Assembly: GCF_002223055.1 (NCBI RefSeq)
Contig: NZ_NKFL01000005.1
Span: 558,001-622,000 of the forward strand
Origin: Burkholderia sp. HI2500
GTDB lineage: Bacteria > Pseudomonadota > Gammaproteobacteria > Burkholderiales > Burkholderiaceae
Direction of reading: 5' to 3'
DNA length: 64,000 nucleotides
The notes beneath the pieces were generated by a model. That model had not been told where the DNA came from and searched no databases. It saw nothing but the letters and a program-made list of their open reading frames with translations. Below, in pieces: positions 28,477 through 36,173 of the stretch. The translations under genes and the position numbers were made by a program. Numbering within the stretch: position 1 is the stretch's first letter; every line of letters begins with the position of its first letter.

Positions 28477-29292
28477 ATGACACTCACCGCCTTCATCGAA
28501 AGCATCGGCCTCATCGGGCCCGGATTGAACGACTGGCCGCACGCGGCCGACGTGCTCGCGGGCCGCGTGCCGTATGCGCCCGCCCGCACCGAGCTGCCGC
28601 CGCCGGCCGGCCTGCCGTCGGCCGAGCGCCGCCGCACCGGCCCCGTCGTGCGCGTGGCGCTCGCGGTCGGCCACGAAGCGGTGGCCGCGAGCGGACGCGA
28701 CGCCGCGACGCTCGCAACCGTATTCAGTGCGTCGGGCGGTGACGGCCAGAATTGCCACGCGATCTGCGAGACGCTGGCGGGCGACGATCGCCAGCTGTCG
28801 CCGACGCGCTTCCACAACTCCGTGCACAACGCGCCTGCCGGCTACTGGAGCATCGCGACCCGCGCGATGGCGACGTCGAACGTGCTGTGCGCGCACGACG
28901 GCAGCTTTGCCGCGGGCCTGCTGGAAAGCCTGTGCCAGGTCGTGGTCGATCGCGTGCCGACCCTGCTGATCGCGTACGACACCGACTATCCGGAACCGCT
29001 GCACGCGGTACGCCCGATCGATGACGCGTTCGGCGTGGCACTCGTGCTCGCGCCCGAAGCAAGCGAGCGCGCGCTCGCCCGCATCGACGTGCAGCTCGCC
29101 GACGCGCCCGCCACGCCGCTCGCGCGTGCCGAACTCGACGCACTGCGCGCCGGCAATCCGGCCGCGCGCGTGCTGCCGCTGCTCGGCGCCATCGCCGCGC
29201 GACGTTCGACGCGCGTCGTGCTCGACTACCTGGCCGATACGCGCGTGCAGGTCGACGTCGCGATGCCGGATACGTTCGCGGAGCGCGCGTGA
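28477..29292 (+). CDS. Chain-length-factor-like short ketosynthase (ApeC-like)
   Basis: A 271-residue protein resembling only the N-terminal part of a ketosynthase. Recognisable blocks are FSASGGDGQNCHAICE, RFHNSVHNAPAGYWSIAT and VLCAHDGSFAAGLLESLCQVV; the last replaces the nucleophile ACSSG, so no catalytic cysteine is at that site. The second half of the thiolase fold with the two histidines is missing. Such proteins pair with the full ketosynthase in aryl-polyene synthesis and act as chain-length factors. It is eight bases after the ketosynthase and overlaps the next start (TGATG). Confidence 0.83.
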   Translation: MTLTAFIESIGLIGPGLNDWPHAADVLAGRVPYAPARTELPPPAGLPSAERRRTGPVVRVALAVGHEAVAASGRDAATLATVFSASGGDGQNCHAICETLAGDDRQLSPTRFHNSVHNAPAGYWSIATRAMATSNVLCAHDGSFAAGLLESLCQVVVDRVPTLLIAYDTDYPEPLHAVRPIDDAFGVALVLAPEASERALARIDVQLADAPATPLARAELDALRAGNPAARVLPLLGAIAARRSTRVVLDYLADTRVQVDVAMPDTFAERA

Positions 29293-29771
29293 TGACCGCG
29301 ACGATCCCGCTCGCGCCGCCGCTCGACCATGCATGGATCGCCGCGCACATTCCGCACGGCGGCGCGATGTGCGTGCTCGATACGGTCGATGCCTGGGATG
29401 CCGCCCAAATCCGCTGCACCGCGACGAGCCACCGTGATCCGCACAACCCGCTGCGCTCGCACGGACGGCTTGCCTCCGTCTGCGGGATCGAATACGCGGC
29501 GCAGGCGATGGCCGTGCACGGCGCGCTGCTCGGTGCGCACGAAGCGCGCCCGCGCGTCGGCTATCTGGCGAGCGTGCGCAACGTCGACGCATTCGTCGAC
29601 CGGCTCGACACGTTCGCGCAGCCGCTCGTCGTCGAAGCGGAACGCGTGAGCGGCGACGCCCGCTCGGTGCTGTACGGCTTCGCACTGCGCTGCGGCGATC
29701 GCGTGCTGCTGTCCGGCCGCGCCGCGGTGATGCTCGACGCGTTGGCAGCCGGCGATGCGAATCCTCGATGA
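29292..29771 (+). CDS. 3-hydroxyacyl-ACP dehydratase (ApeP-like hotdog protein)
   Basis: A 159-residue hotdog-fold protein. The N-terminal IPHGGAMCVLD and later SHGRLASVCGIEYAAQAMAVHGAL correspond to the active-site region of FabA/FabZ-like ApeP proteins. It would dehydrate 3-hydroxyacyl-ACP intermediates alongside the dehydratase domain fused to the ligase. It begins at the ATG overlapping the chain-length-factor stop; a GTG three bases earlier is possible. It is probably the last biosynthetic gene in the operon. Confidence 0.85.
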   Translation: MTATIPLAPPLDHAWIAAHIPHGGAMCVLDTVDAWDAAQIRCTATSHRDPHNPLRSHGRLASVCGIEYAAQAMAVHGALLGAHEARPRVGYLASVRNVDAFVDRLDTFAQPLVVEAERVSGDARSVLYGFALRCGDRVLLSGRAAVMLDALAAGDANPR

Positions 29772-29802
29772 AGCCGCTTACTCAAGAGAAGGAAACCAGG
29801 TC

Positions 29803-30102
29803 GTGAAAGTTCGTCAGTTCATTGGCACCGCGCTCGTTCTGGCGCTGATCAGCCCGATCGCGCACGCGGACATGTCGGAAGTGAAGCAGGACATCAAGCG
29901 CGATTCGAAGGAAGCCGCGCACAAGACCGGCGAGGCGGCCCGCAGCTTCGGCCACGCGACCGCGAGCGCCGCGAAGGCGGTCGGGCACGGGGTCGCACAC
30001 GCGTCGCGCGAAGGCTGGGATGCCACCAAGCGCACGACGAAGCGGATCTTCCACAAGAACGACTCGGGCGAGTCGGGCGGGAAGAGCGAAAAGAACGATT
30101 GA
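29803..30102 (+). CDS. Small exported lysine-rich helical protein, unknown function
   Basis: A 99-residue protein. The GTG at 29803 is chosen because GAAGGAAACCAG precedes it and a signal peptide follows directly (FIGTALVLALISPIAHAD). The mature part is about 75 residues, helical and rich in Lys, Ala and His, with loosely repeating K-x3-A/H units (KEAAHKTGEAARSFGHATASAAKAVGH is one such run, split here for reading). It resembles no enzyme I know. It lies 31 bases after the last dehydratase, so it may be co-transcribed with the pigment operon. Confidence 0.6.
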   Translation: MKVRQFIGTALVLALISPIAHADMSEVKQDIKRDSKEAAHKTGEAARSFGHATASAAKAVGHGVAHASREGWDATKRTTKRIFHKNDSGESGGKSEKND

Positions 30103-30189
30103 TCAAGGGCATCGCGCGCATCGCCGGAGGCATGCGCGCGATGCACGACCGCTCGTCAAGCGTGACGCGTCACTGCCTCGATGCCGCCG

Positions 30190-30396
30190 TCAACGCGCGC
30201 CGCGCAGGCGGCGTGCCGGCCGGGCCCGCCCGCGTGCGAAGCACCTGCCGTACGCGACGAGCGAGCAATCGCGATGATCGAAGTTCCGCAGCAGCCGCGC
30301 ACGGCGCCGCTCGAGCCAGTAGAGCGAGACTGTCATCGTCAGCGCGACGGCCAGTGCCGTGCCGCCGATCACAAGTCCCATCCAGGTATCGCCCAT
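30190..30396 (-). CDS. Small single-pass membrane protein, unknown function
   Basis: A 68-residue protein: a hydrophobic segment (MGLVIGGTALAVALTMTVSLYW, residues ~5-26) then an Arg-rich tail. The ATG at 30396 has GGAGAAGG just upstream, a near-perfect ribosome-binding site, which is the main support. The orientation would be N-out with the basic tail in the cytoplasm. It lies 108 bases downstream of phaB on the same strand. No family recognised. Confidence 0.5.
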   Translation of the reverse strand: MGDTWMGLVIGGTALAVALTMTVSLYWLERRRARLLRNFDHRDCSLVAYGRCFARGRARPARRLRGAR

Positions 30397-30504
30397 GCCT
30401 TCTCCGGAATGCGAAGCCGAAGCGGCGCGCCTGCCGCCGCCCTGGCACTGGATAGTGCGGAACGCAGCCCGGCAGGTGCGCGCACGCCGCCGGGCCGCCA
30501 CGCG

Positions 30505-31248
30505 TCAATGCATGTGCTGGCCGCCGTTGATCGCGATGTTGGAGCCCGTCACGAAGCCGGCCTCCTCCGAGCACAGGTAAGCCACCAGCGCGGCGACTTC
30601 CTCGGGCTTGCCGAGCCGGCCCGCCGGAATCTGCGGGAGGATCTTCGAGTCGAGGATATCCTGCGGGATCGCCGTGACCATCTTCGTCGCGAGGTAGCCC
30701 GGCGACACCGTGTTCACCGTCACGCCCTTGCGCGCGATCTCGAGCGCGAGCGATTTCGTGAAGCCGTGCATGCCGGCCTTCGCGGCCGCATAGTTGGTCT
30801 GGCCGACCGAACCCTTCGAACCGTTCACCGACGAGATGTTGACGATGCGGCCCCAGCCGCGCTCGACCATGCTTTCGCACACCGGCTTCGTCATGTTGAA
30901 CACGGAATCGAGGTTGGTGCGGATCACCGCATCCCAGTTGACCTTGTCGAGCTTGCGCAGCGTCATGTCGCGCGTGATGCCCGCGTTGTTCACGAGAATG
31001 TCGACCGGGCCGACGTCCCGAGCGATCTTCTCGATGCATTGCTGGCACGAATCGTGATCGGCCACGTCCACCGGGTACGCGTGGAACTCACGGCCGGCCG
31101 CATGCATCTCGGTCAGCCAGCGGTCCGCGCCGGTGTTGTTCGGCGAATACGTGACGACTACCCGGTGGCCCGCGTCGTTCAACCTGATGCTGACCGCTTC
31201 GCCGAGGCCGCCCATTCCACCAGTCACTACTGCAATTCGCTTAGTCAT
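30505..31248 (-). CDS. phaB: Acetoacetyl-CoA reductase
   Basis: A 247-residue short-chain dehydrogenase that fits PhaB length and sequence: GGMGGLGEAV cofactor loop, NNAGITRDMTL, NISSVNGSKGSVGQTNYAAAKAG with the catalytic Ser-Tyr-Lys, and SPGYLATKMV. The phrase NGSKGQ/VGQTNY is diagnostic of PHB reductases rather than FabG. It makes (R)-3-hydroxybutyryl-CoA from acetoacetyl-CoA with NADPH. The ATG at 31248 has TAGG close by. It follows phaA on the same strand with a 217-base gap. Confidence 0.92.
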   Translation of the reverse strand: MTKRIAVVTGGMGGLGEAVSIRLNDAGHRVVVTYSPNNTGADRWLTEMHAAGREFHAYPVDVADHDSCQQCIEKIARDVGPVDILVNNAGITRDMTLRKLDKVNWDAVIRTNLDSVFNMTKPVCESMVERGWGRIVNISSVNGSKGSVGQTNYAAAKAGMHGFTKSLALEIARKGVTVNTVSPGYLATKMVTAIPQDILDSKILPQIPAGRLGKPEEVAALVAYLCSEEAGFVTGSNIAINGGQHMH

Positions 31249-31465
31249 CCTATTAATTACCGACAAAAAAGTAATCGATCAAGGCGGAGCGGCGGCGTCG
31301 CTCACGCTGCCGCCCCACCGCTTCGATGCGCAGCCGCCCGCGTCGCGGGTGCGGCACGCACCGGCACCTCGCGCTTGTTGTTGACTGCTTGTCGTGCGCG
31401 AAAACCGCTTCGCCCGCGTGCGGTGCTGGCCGCTGCCGCCCGCGGGACGAGTCGTCAGACCCTGC

Positions 31466-32647
31466 TCAGGCGCGCTGGACCGCGAGCGCGACACCCATCC
31501 CGCCGCCGATGCACAGCGACGCCAGCCCGCGCTTCGCATCGCGCTTGGCCATCTCGTGCAGCAGCGTCACCAGGATCCGGCAACCCGACGCGCCGATCGG
31601 GTGGCCGATCGCGATCGCTCCGCCGTTCACGTTCACCTTCGACGTGTCCCAGCCCATCTGCTTGTGCACCGCCAGCGCCTGCGCCGCGAATGCCTCGTTG
31701 ATCTCCATCAGATCCAGGTCGCCCGGCGTCCAGCCCGCGCGCTCCAGGCACCGGCGCGATGCCGGCACCGGGCCCATCCCCATCACGCTCGGATCCACGC
31801 CCGCGTTCGCGTATGCCTTGATCCGCGCCAGCGGCGTCAGGCCGAGTGCCGCCGCCTTCTGCGCCGACATCACCAGCACCGCCGCCGCGCCGTCGTTCAG
31901 CCCCGACGCGTTCGCCGCCGTCACCGAGCCGTCCTTCGAGAACGCCGGCTTCAGCCCGGCCAGCGATTCCGCCGTCACGCCGTGACGCACGAATTCATCG
32001 GTGGCGAACTGCAGCGGCTCACCCTTGCGTTGCGGAATCGCCACCGGCACGATTTCATCGTCGAAGCGGCCGGCCTTCTGCGCCGCTTCCGCCTTGTTCT
32101 GCGACAGCGCCGCGAACGCGTCCTGCTCTTCGCGCGTGATCCCGTATTCCTTCGCGACGTTCTCCGCCGTGATGCCCATGTGGTACTGGTTGTACACGTC
32201 CCACAGGCCGTCGACGATCATCGTGTCAACCAGCTTCGCGTCCCCCATCCGGAACCCGTCGCGCGAGCCCGGCAGCACGTGCGGCGACGCGCTCATGTTC
32301 TCCTGGCCGCCCGCGATCACGATCTCCGCATCGCCCGCGACGATCGCGTTCGCGGCCAGCATCACGGCCTTCAGGCCCGAGCCGCACACCTTGTTGATCG
32401 TCATCCCCGGCACTGCCGTCGGCAGCCCGGCCTTGATCAGCGACTGCCGCGCCGGGTTCTGCCCGGAACCGGCCGTCAGCACCTGGCCCATGATCACTTC
32501 GCTGACCTGCTCGGGCTTCACGCCCGCACGCTCCAGCACCGCGCGGATCACCGTCGCGCCCAGCTCGGGCGCCGCAATCTTCGCAAGCGAACCGCCGAAT
32601 TTGCCGACCGCGGTCCGCGCGGCCGATACGATCACTACATCCGTCAT
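31466..32647 (-). CDS. phaA: Acetyl-CoA acetyltransferase (beta-ketothiolase)
   Basis: A 393-residue thiolase, the exact usual length of PhaA. The acyl-carrying cysteine is in [11 protein letters not shown] near residue 88, the histidine in GHPIGASG near 348 and the second cysteine in CIGGGMG near 378. It condenses two acetyl-CoA to acetoacetyl-CoA, feeding PhaB. The ATG at 32647 has AGGAAC upstream and gives the expected N-terminus ([14 protein letters not shown]). Together with phaB and the upstream phasin it forms a polyhydroxybutyrate locus, but phaC is not here. Confidence 0.93.
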   Translation of the reverse strand: MTDVVIVSAARTAVGKFGGSLAKIAAPELGATVIRAVLERAGVKPEQVSEVIMGQVLTAGSGQNPARQSLIKAGLPTAVPGMTINKVCGSGLKAVMLAANAIVAGDAEIVIAGGQENMSASPHVLPGSRDGFRMGDAKLVDTMIVDGLWDVYNQYHMGITAENVAKEYGITREEQDAFAALSQNKAEAAQKAGRFDDEIVPVAIPQRKGEPLQFATDEFVRHGVTAESLAGLKPAFSKDGSVTAANASGLNDGAAAVLVMSAQKAAALGLTPLARIKAYANAGVDPSVMGMGPVPASRRCLERAGWTPGDLDLMEINEAFAAQALAVHKQMGWDTSKVNVNGGAIAIGHPIGASGCRILVTLLHEMAKRDAKRGLASLCIGGGMGVALAVQRA

Positions 32648-32940
32648 GTCCAGTTCCTGCATCGAAATCAGTTCGTCGTTTTGACGCCGGCGCGTGCCGG
32701 CCTCGGCTGGCGATCGCGCATCCCGGGCCATTCGGCGCGATAGCGCTCGCACGCCGCCGTAGGGCGCGCGGCGCCCGTTCGAACGGGCGGCACACCGGTA
32801 CGGCTCGCCGGTTCACCGGCGTCTTGCGGCAAACCGGACACTTGCCGGACGCCACGCGGCACACGCGGCGTCCGGCACCATCCGGCGCCGATCAATTCGT
32901 GTCGCGCCCGTGCGCGACACGTGCTTGCGTGGCTACGCGA
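32648..32940. other. Intergenic space between phasin and phaA genes
   Basis: About 290 bases with many short GC-rich inverted repeats. I translated all frames for a trace of phaC and saw none; no recognisable gene or RNA is present. Confidence 0.5.
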
Positions 32941-33525
32941 TTACGCAGCCGATTCGCGTGCGGCCGCGGCGTCCTTGCGTGCGACGGCAGCCGTTTGCTT
33001 CGCGCCACGCGTGGCCGTTTCGCTGACCGCATCGAAGCCGCTTTGCGCGGCTTCGATCGCCTGGCCGGTCGCGGCGCGCACCGAATCGGCTGCGGCGGTC
33101 GCCGCCGACAGCGCCGAGTTCAGCGCGGCCACCACCGGTGCCGAGCCGGCCGGCGCATGCTTCGACAGTTCGCCGAGCACGTCCTTCAGGCGCTTGTCGT
33201 TCTGTTCGTATTGCGCTTGCGCGACCTTCGCCCATTCGGACTGCGTCGACACCGCGATGTCGAACAGATGGCGGCCGTACGACACGGCCTTGCCGGCCGC
33301 TTCCTGCGGTGCGGCGACCTGCTGCGCGAAGCCCACGGCCGGGTTGCTGCTGTTGAATGCGTTCTTCAGCTTGTCCTCGTATTCCTCGAGCGCCGTCCGG
33401 GCCGCTTGCAGGTTGAGTTCGACGACAGCCTCGAAACCTTGGATCGCCGGACGGGCAATTGCGAACCACGCTGCAATACCGGATTGATATTCGGCGTTGA
33501 TTTTTTCGGGGGCAAATACGGACAT
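32941..33525 (-). CDS. phaP: Phasin (PHB granule-associated protein)
   Basis: A 194-residue phasin. The N-terminus reads SVFAPEKINAEYQSGIAAWF, typical of beta-proteobacterial phasin 2 proteins, and the rest is amphipathic helix rich in Ala, Gln and Lys. It coats polyhydroxybutyrate granules in the cytoplasm and limits their size. The ATG at 33525 has AGGAG upstream. It precedes phaA on the same strand, separated by ~290 bases. An AT-rich upstream region with two palindromes is probably its promoter region. Confidence 0.9.
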   Translation of the reverse strand: MSVFAPEKINAEYQSGIAAWFAIARPAIQGFEAVVELNLQAARTALEEYEDKLKNAFNSSNPAVGFAQQVAAPQEAAGKAVSYGRHLFDIAVSTQSEWAKVAQAQYEQNDKRLKDVLGELSKHAPAGSAPVVAALNSALSAATAAADSVRAATGQAIEAAQSGFDAVSETATRGAKQTAAVARKDAAAARESAA

Positions 33526-33657
33526 CGGGCACGCTCCTGTTAGCAATGCGAGAGACGACGTAAAGAAAATTGGAAGCCGGATCGACAGCAGGCTTCCTTA
33601 TTGACAACCCGGCACTTATTTGAGTGCGGGAAGTTGAAGGAGCCCATTCTAGATCGA

Positions 33658-33685
33658 TTAATTGTCAATTAAATGGCATTAATGC
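33658..33685. promoter_or_regulatory. Two adjacent AT-rich palindromes upstream of the phasin gene
   Basis: TTAATTG-T-CAATTAA at 33658-33672 and GCATTAATGC at 33676-33685. On the minus strand the first contains TTGACA; a TAGAAT lies about 11 bases further, too close for a standard promoter, so an operator is more likely. Confidence 0.4.
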
Positions 33686-33810
33686 TAGGTGTAAACCCTT
33701 ATTTCCATCCAGGCGGCCGCTGGAACCCGTGATGCGCCGACATCGCAGACGATGCCCGCACCTCACTCGGTCCCGCAATGCATTTTTACCTTTTTACAGG
33801 ATAACGGATC

Positions 33811-33963
33811 ATGACGTCGCGCAACATTTACCAATCCATTATTCCGTTTATTAGAAAACCGGGACGCATTGAAAATGTAGCGGTCACTTATGTAATCGTT
33901 TTTTCTGGATTTATTATGAAATCGTTTTCGGGATTATTAATGACGAAATCAATGATCGGATGA
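33811..33963 (+). CDS. Possible 50-residue AT-rich small protein
   Basis: A continuous 50-codon frame in the AT-rich island, from ATG at 33811 to TGA at 33961-33963. It begins MTSRNIYQSIIPFIRKPGR and continues with a hydrophobic stretch (VTYVIVFSGFIM). A possible ribosome-binding site (AGGA) lies about nine bases upstream. Its codon use is far more AT-rich than that of its neighbours. It may be a real small membrane-associated protein or chance; no family is recognised. Confidence 0.25.
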   Translation: MTSRNIYQSIIPFIRKPGRIENVAVTYVIVFSGFIMKSFSGLLMTKSMIG

Positions 33964-33977
33964 ATTACGGTCGCAAT

Positions 33978-34003
33978 AAAAAAACGGCCGCATGATGCGG
34001 CCG
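33978..34003 (-). terminator. Intrinsic terminator of the parA-like gene
   Basis: Nine-pair stem CGGCCGCAT/ATGCGGCCG (33985-34003) with seven As to its left on the plus strand, so it reads as stem plus T run on the minus strand, 24 bases beyond the parA-like stop. Confidence 0.8.
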
Positions 34004-34027
34004 CGGATTCGTCAGGCAGGTGCGGAA

Positions 34028-34792
34028 TCAGCCGGCCAGTTCGCGATGCAGCGCGAGGAACTCCTGCGCGAGCTTGTGCCCGGGTTCCAGATGGATCACC
34101 GGCTTGGACTGCTGATGCGACTCGCGAATCTTCACCGACGCCGACAACCTCGACGCGAGCACCGGCAGCCCCTCCTCGACGAGTTCGTCGACCAGCCGCT
34201 GCGGCAGGCTCGCCCGCGGCTGGAACTGGTTGATCACGATCCCTTCCACCTCGAGCGCCGCGTTGTGGTCCTGCTGGATTTCCTTCACGTTCTCGAGCAG
34301 CGTGTACAGCGCGCGACGCGAGAAATCGTCGCAGTCGAACGGGATCAGGCAGCGCTCGACCGCAATCAGCGCCGAGCGCGTATAGAAATTCAGCGCGGGC
34401 GGCGTGTCGATGTACACGGCGTCGTAGGTGTCGAGCTCGTTCAGCGCATCACGCAGCTTGTAGATCTTGTAGCGCGACTCGAGCTTGCCGTGCAGCGTGT
34501 CGAGTTCCGGATGCGCGGGCATCACGTCGAGCCCTTCGAACGGGGTCGGATGAATGAACGACGCGACGTCGACCGGGCGGAAGTTGAAGGTCAGCGCGGT
34601 TTCGAAGAAATCGGCGACACCCGGCTGCGCGTCGGCTGCGGCGTCGCCGAGCAGGTAGCGCGTCGAGTTCGCCTGCGCATCGAGATCGATGACGAGCGTG
34701 CGCAGCCCTTCGCTCGCGCTGATCGCCGCCAGGTTGCAGACGATCGTCGATTTTCCCACGCCGCCCTTCTGGTTGAATACGACCCGCCGCAT
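34028..34792 (-). CDS. ParA-family ATPase without a ParB partner
   Basis: A 254-residue deviant-Walker ATPase. The P-loop is KGGVGKST at residues 9-16, the A' motif is VIDLDAQANSTRYLL, and the B motif DAVYIDTPPALN. It is close in form to chromosomal or plasmid partition ATPases. No parB-like gene or parS-like site is next to it, and both neighbours are unrelated. It could position a cellular cargo, but the partner cannot be inferred. The ATG at 34792 follows GGAGACACA. Confidence 0.85.
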   Translation of the reverse strand: MRRVVFNQKGGVGKSTIVCNLAAISASEGLRTLVIDLDAQANSTRYLLGDAAADAQPGVADFFETALTFNFRPVDVASFIHPTPFEGLDVMPAHPELDTLHGKLESRYKIYKLRDALNELDTYDAVYIDTPPALNFYTRSALIAVERCLIPFDCDDFSRRALYTLLENVKEIQQDHNAALEVEGIVINQFQPRASLPQRLVDELVEEGLPVLASRLSASVKIRESHQQSKPVIHLEPGHKLAQEFLALHRELAG

Positions 34793-34894
34793 TGTGTCTC
34801 CTCGATCGAATACGTCGAAAAGGCAAGCTTAGCCGGTCAATAATGGCGGTCGCGTGACGCAGGTCGAATTGTGCGCATTCTGGCACGGGGTGTC

Positions 34895-35518
34895 TCAGCG
34901 GCGCGTCACCGGCCCCGAGACGTACTGGTTGCCCGGGACGCTCCAGCGCCACGGCAGTTCCGTGCCGACACGAATGCCGATGCGCGGGCCGCCCGCCAGA
35001 TCGGCGGGCGGCGCGATGCCATCGTCGACGATCGCGAACCCTTCGTGCGCACCGATCAGGTCGACACCGTCCTGCGCACCGCCGATCCCCATCGCCTGAG
35101 TCAGCCGCGCCGGCCCCCGGCACAGGTCGCGATCGCGCGTCCGCGGCGGCCGTGCCGCACGCATTTGCTCGAGCCCGTGCAGCGGCTCGAGCGCACGGAT
35201 CAGCACGCCCGTTCCCGTGCCATCCGGGCCGCACACGCAGTTGCAGCACCAATGCATGCCATACGTGAAATAGACATACAGGTGCCCCGGCGGCCCGAAC
35301 ATCGTCGCATTGCGCGGCGTCTTGCCGCGGTAGGTATGCGCAGCCGGGTCGATCGCACCGGCATAGGCTTCCACTTCGACGATCCGCCCGGCACGGCCGT
35401 CCGCGGCCGCGAGGATCTTGTTCAGCAGTTGCGGCGCGACGTCGGTGGCGACTCGGTCGAAGAATGCGCGGGGCAGCACGGTGCCCGGCCACAGGGGCGA
35501 GGGTTCACCGCGCCGCAT
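34895..35518 (-). CDS. DNA-3-methyladenine glycosylase (MPG/AAG type)
   Basis: A 207-residue protein matching the MPG/AAG family: RIVEVEAYAG (catalytic glutamate region), DPAAHTYRGKTPRNATMFGPPGHLYVYFTYGMHWC and LCRGPARLTQAMGI. It removes alkylated purines from DNA to start base-excision repair. The start at 35518 has GGAGGGGCAGG upstream and overlaps the 3' end of the mismatch glycosylase gene by 14 bases, so the two are translationally coupled. Confidence 0.92.
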   Translation of the reverse strand: MRRGEPSPLWPGTVLPRAFFDRVATDVAPQLLNKILAAADGRAGRIVEVEAYAGAIDPAAHTYRGKTPRNATMFGPPGHLYVYFTYGMHWCCNCVCGPDGTGTGVLIRALEPLHGLEQMRAARPPRTRDRDLCRGPARLTQAMGIGGAQDGVDLIGAHEGFAIVDDGIAPPADLAGGPRIGIRVGTELPWRWSVPGNQYVSGPVTRR

Positions 35519-36053
35519 CCTGCCCCTCCAGTTGGAGACCGGAAACGGCCCTCGCCTGCAGACGAAGCTGACGGTATGCGTCGACCAGATCGTCGAGACT
35601 GAACGCGAGGTTTCGCCCGCTCGGATTGGGCAGCACCCAGACGCTCGCCCCCTGCATCCGGGCCGGTTGCAGCCCCCACTCGATTTCTCGCTGCCCGGAA
35701 AGCGCGGAGTACGCCGCCTTGCCGAGAAAGGCGACGAAGCGCGGCGCGTAGCGCGCCAGCTTCTGGTCGAACTCGGCAGCCGCGGCAATGAATTCCGCGC
35801 GCGAAAGCTGATCGGCGCTCGCGGTCGGCCGCTTCACCACCGCGGTCAGGCCGCAGCCATATTGAAGAATCGCATGATCGTCCTGCGGCGAGATTTCCGC
35901 CGCCGTGAAGCCCGCGAGATGGATCACGCGCCAGAAGCGGTTGCCTCTCCCGGCGAAGTGATGCCCGGTCGCGGCCGCGGTCAAGCCGGGGTTGATCCCG
36001 CAAAACAGCACGTCGAGATGCGGTGCGATGAGGTCGGGAAGTTCGTCAGCCAC
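35505..36053 (-). CDS. mug: G/U mismatch-specific DNA glycosylase
   Basis: A 182-residue Mug-type uracil-DNA glycosylase. The uracil-binding motif LFCGINPGLTAAATGHHFAG lies close to the start, and VLPNPSGRN near the end corresponds to the second motif of the family. It excises U (and ethenocytosine) from mismatches. The GTG at 36053 is chosen because it fits the family N-terminus (VADELPDLIAPHLDVLF); a TTG further upstream would fall inside the ssb terminator. It is the first of two coupled glycosylase genes. Confidence 0.87.
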   Translation of the reverse strand: MADELPDLIAPHLDVLFCGINPGLTAAATGHHFAGRGNRFWRVIHLAGFTAAEISPQDDHAILQYGCGLTAVVKRPTASADQLSRAEFIAAAAEFDQKLARYAPRFVAFLGKAAYSALSGQREIEWGLQPARMQGASVWVLPNPSGRNLAFSLDDLVDAYRQLRLQARAVSGLQLEGQDAAR

Positions 36054-36095
36054 GGTTTGCCTGGCGCGCAAGGAACATCGACGTAAACGAAACAA

Positions 36096-36113
36096 GGCCC
36101 GAAGGCCCGGGCC
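36096..36113 (-). terminator. Possible terminator downstream of ssb
   Basis: Minus strand GGCCCG-GGCCTT-CGGGCC followed by TTGTTTCGTTT. The stem is short but GC-only and the T-rich tail is in the right place, 60 bases after the ssb stop. Confidence 0.5.
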
Positions 36114-36173
36114 AAGCAACTGGCTTGACTCGGACGTTCGGGCCCATCGTGATGCGGGATGCCGACTTGCCGA

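Noticed and set aside
32648..32940. Remnant of phaC between phasin and phaA
   Set aside because: No frame shows synthase sequence such as the lipase-like box; only short inverted repeats are seen.
33600..33980. Prophage or plasmid remnant in the AT-rich island
   Set aside because: No integrase, repeat, or phage gene is present, and parA nearby has no partner genes; the island is too short to support this.
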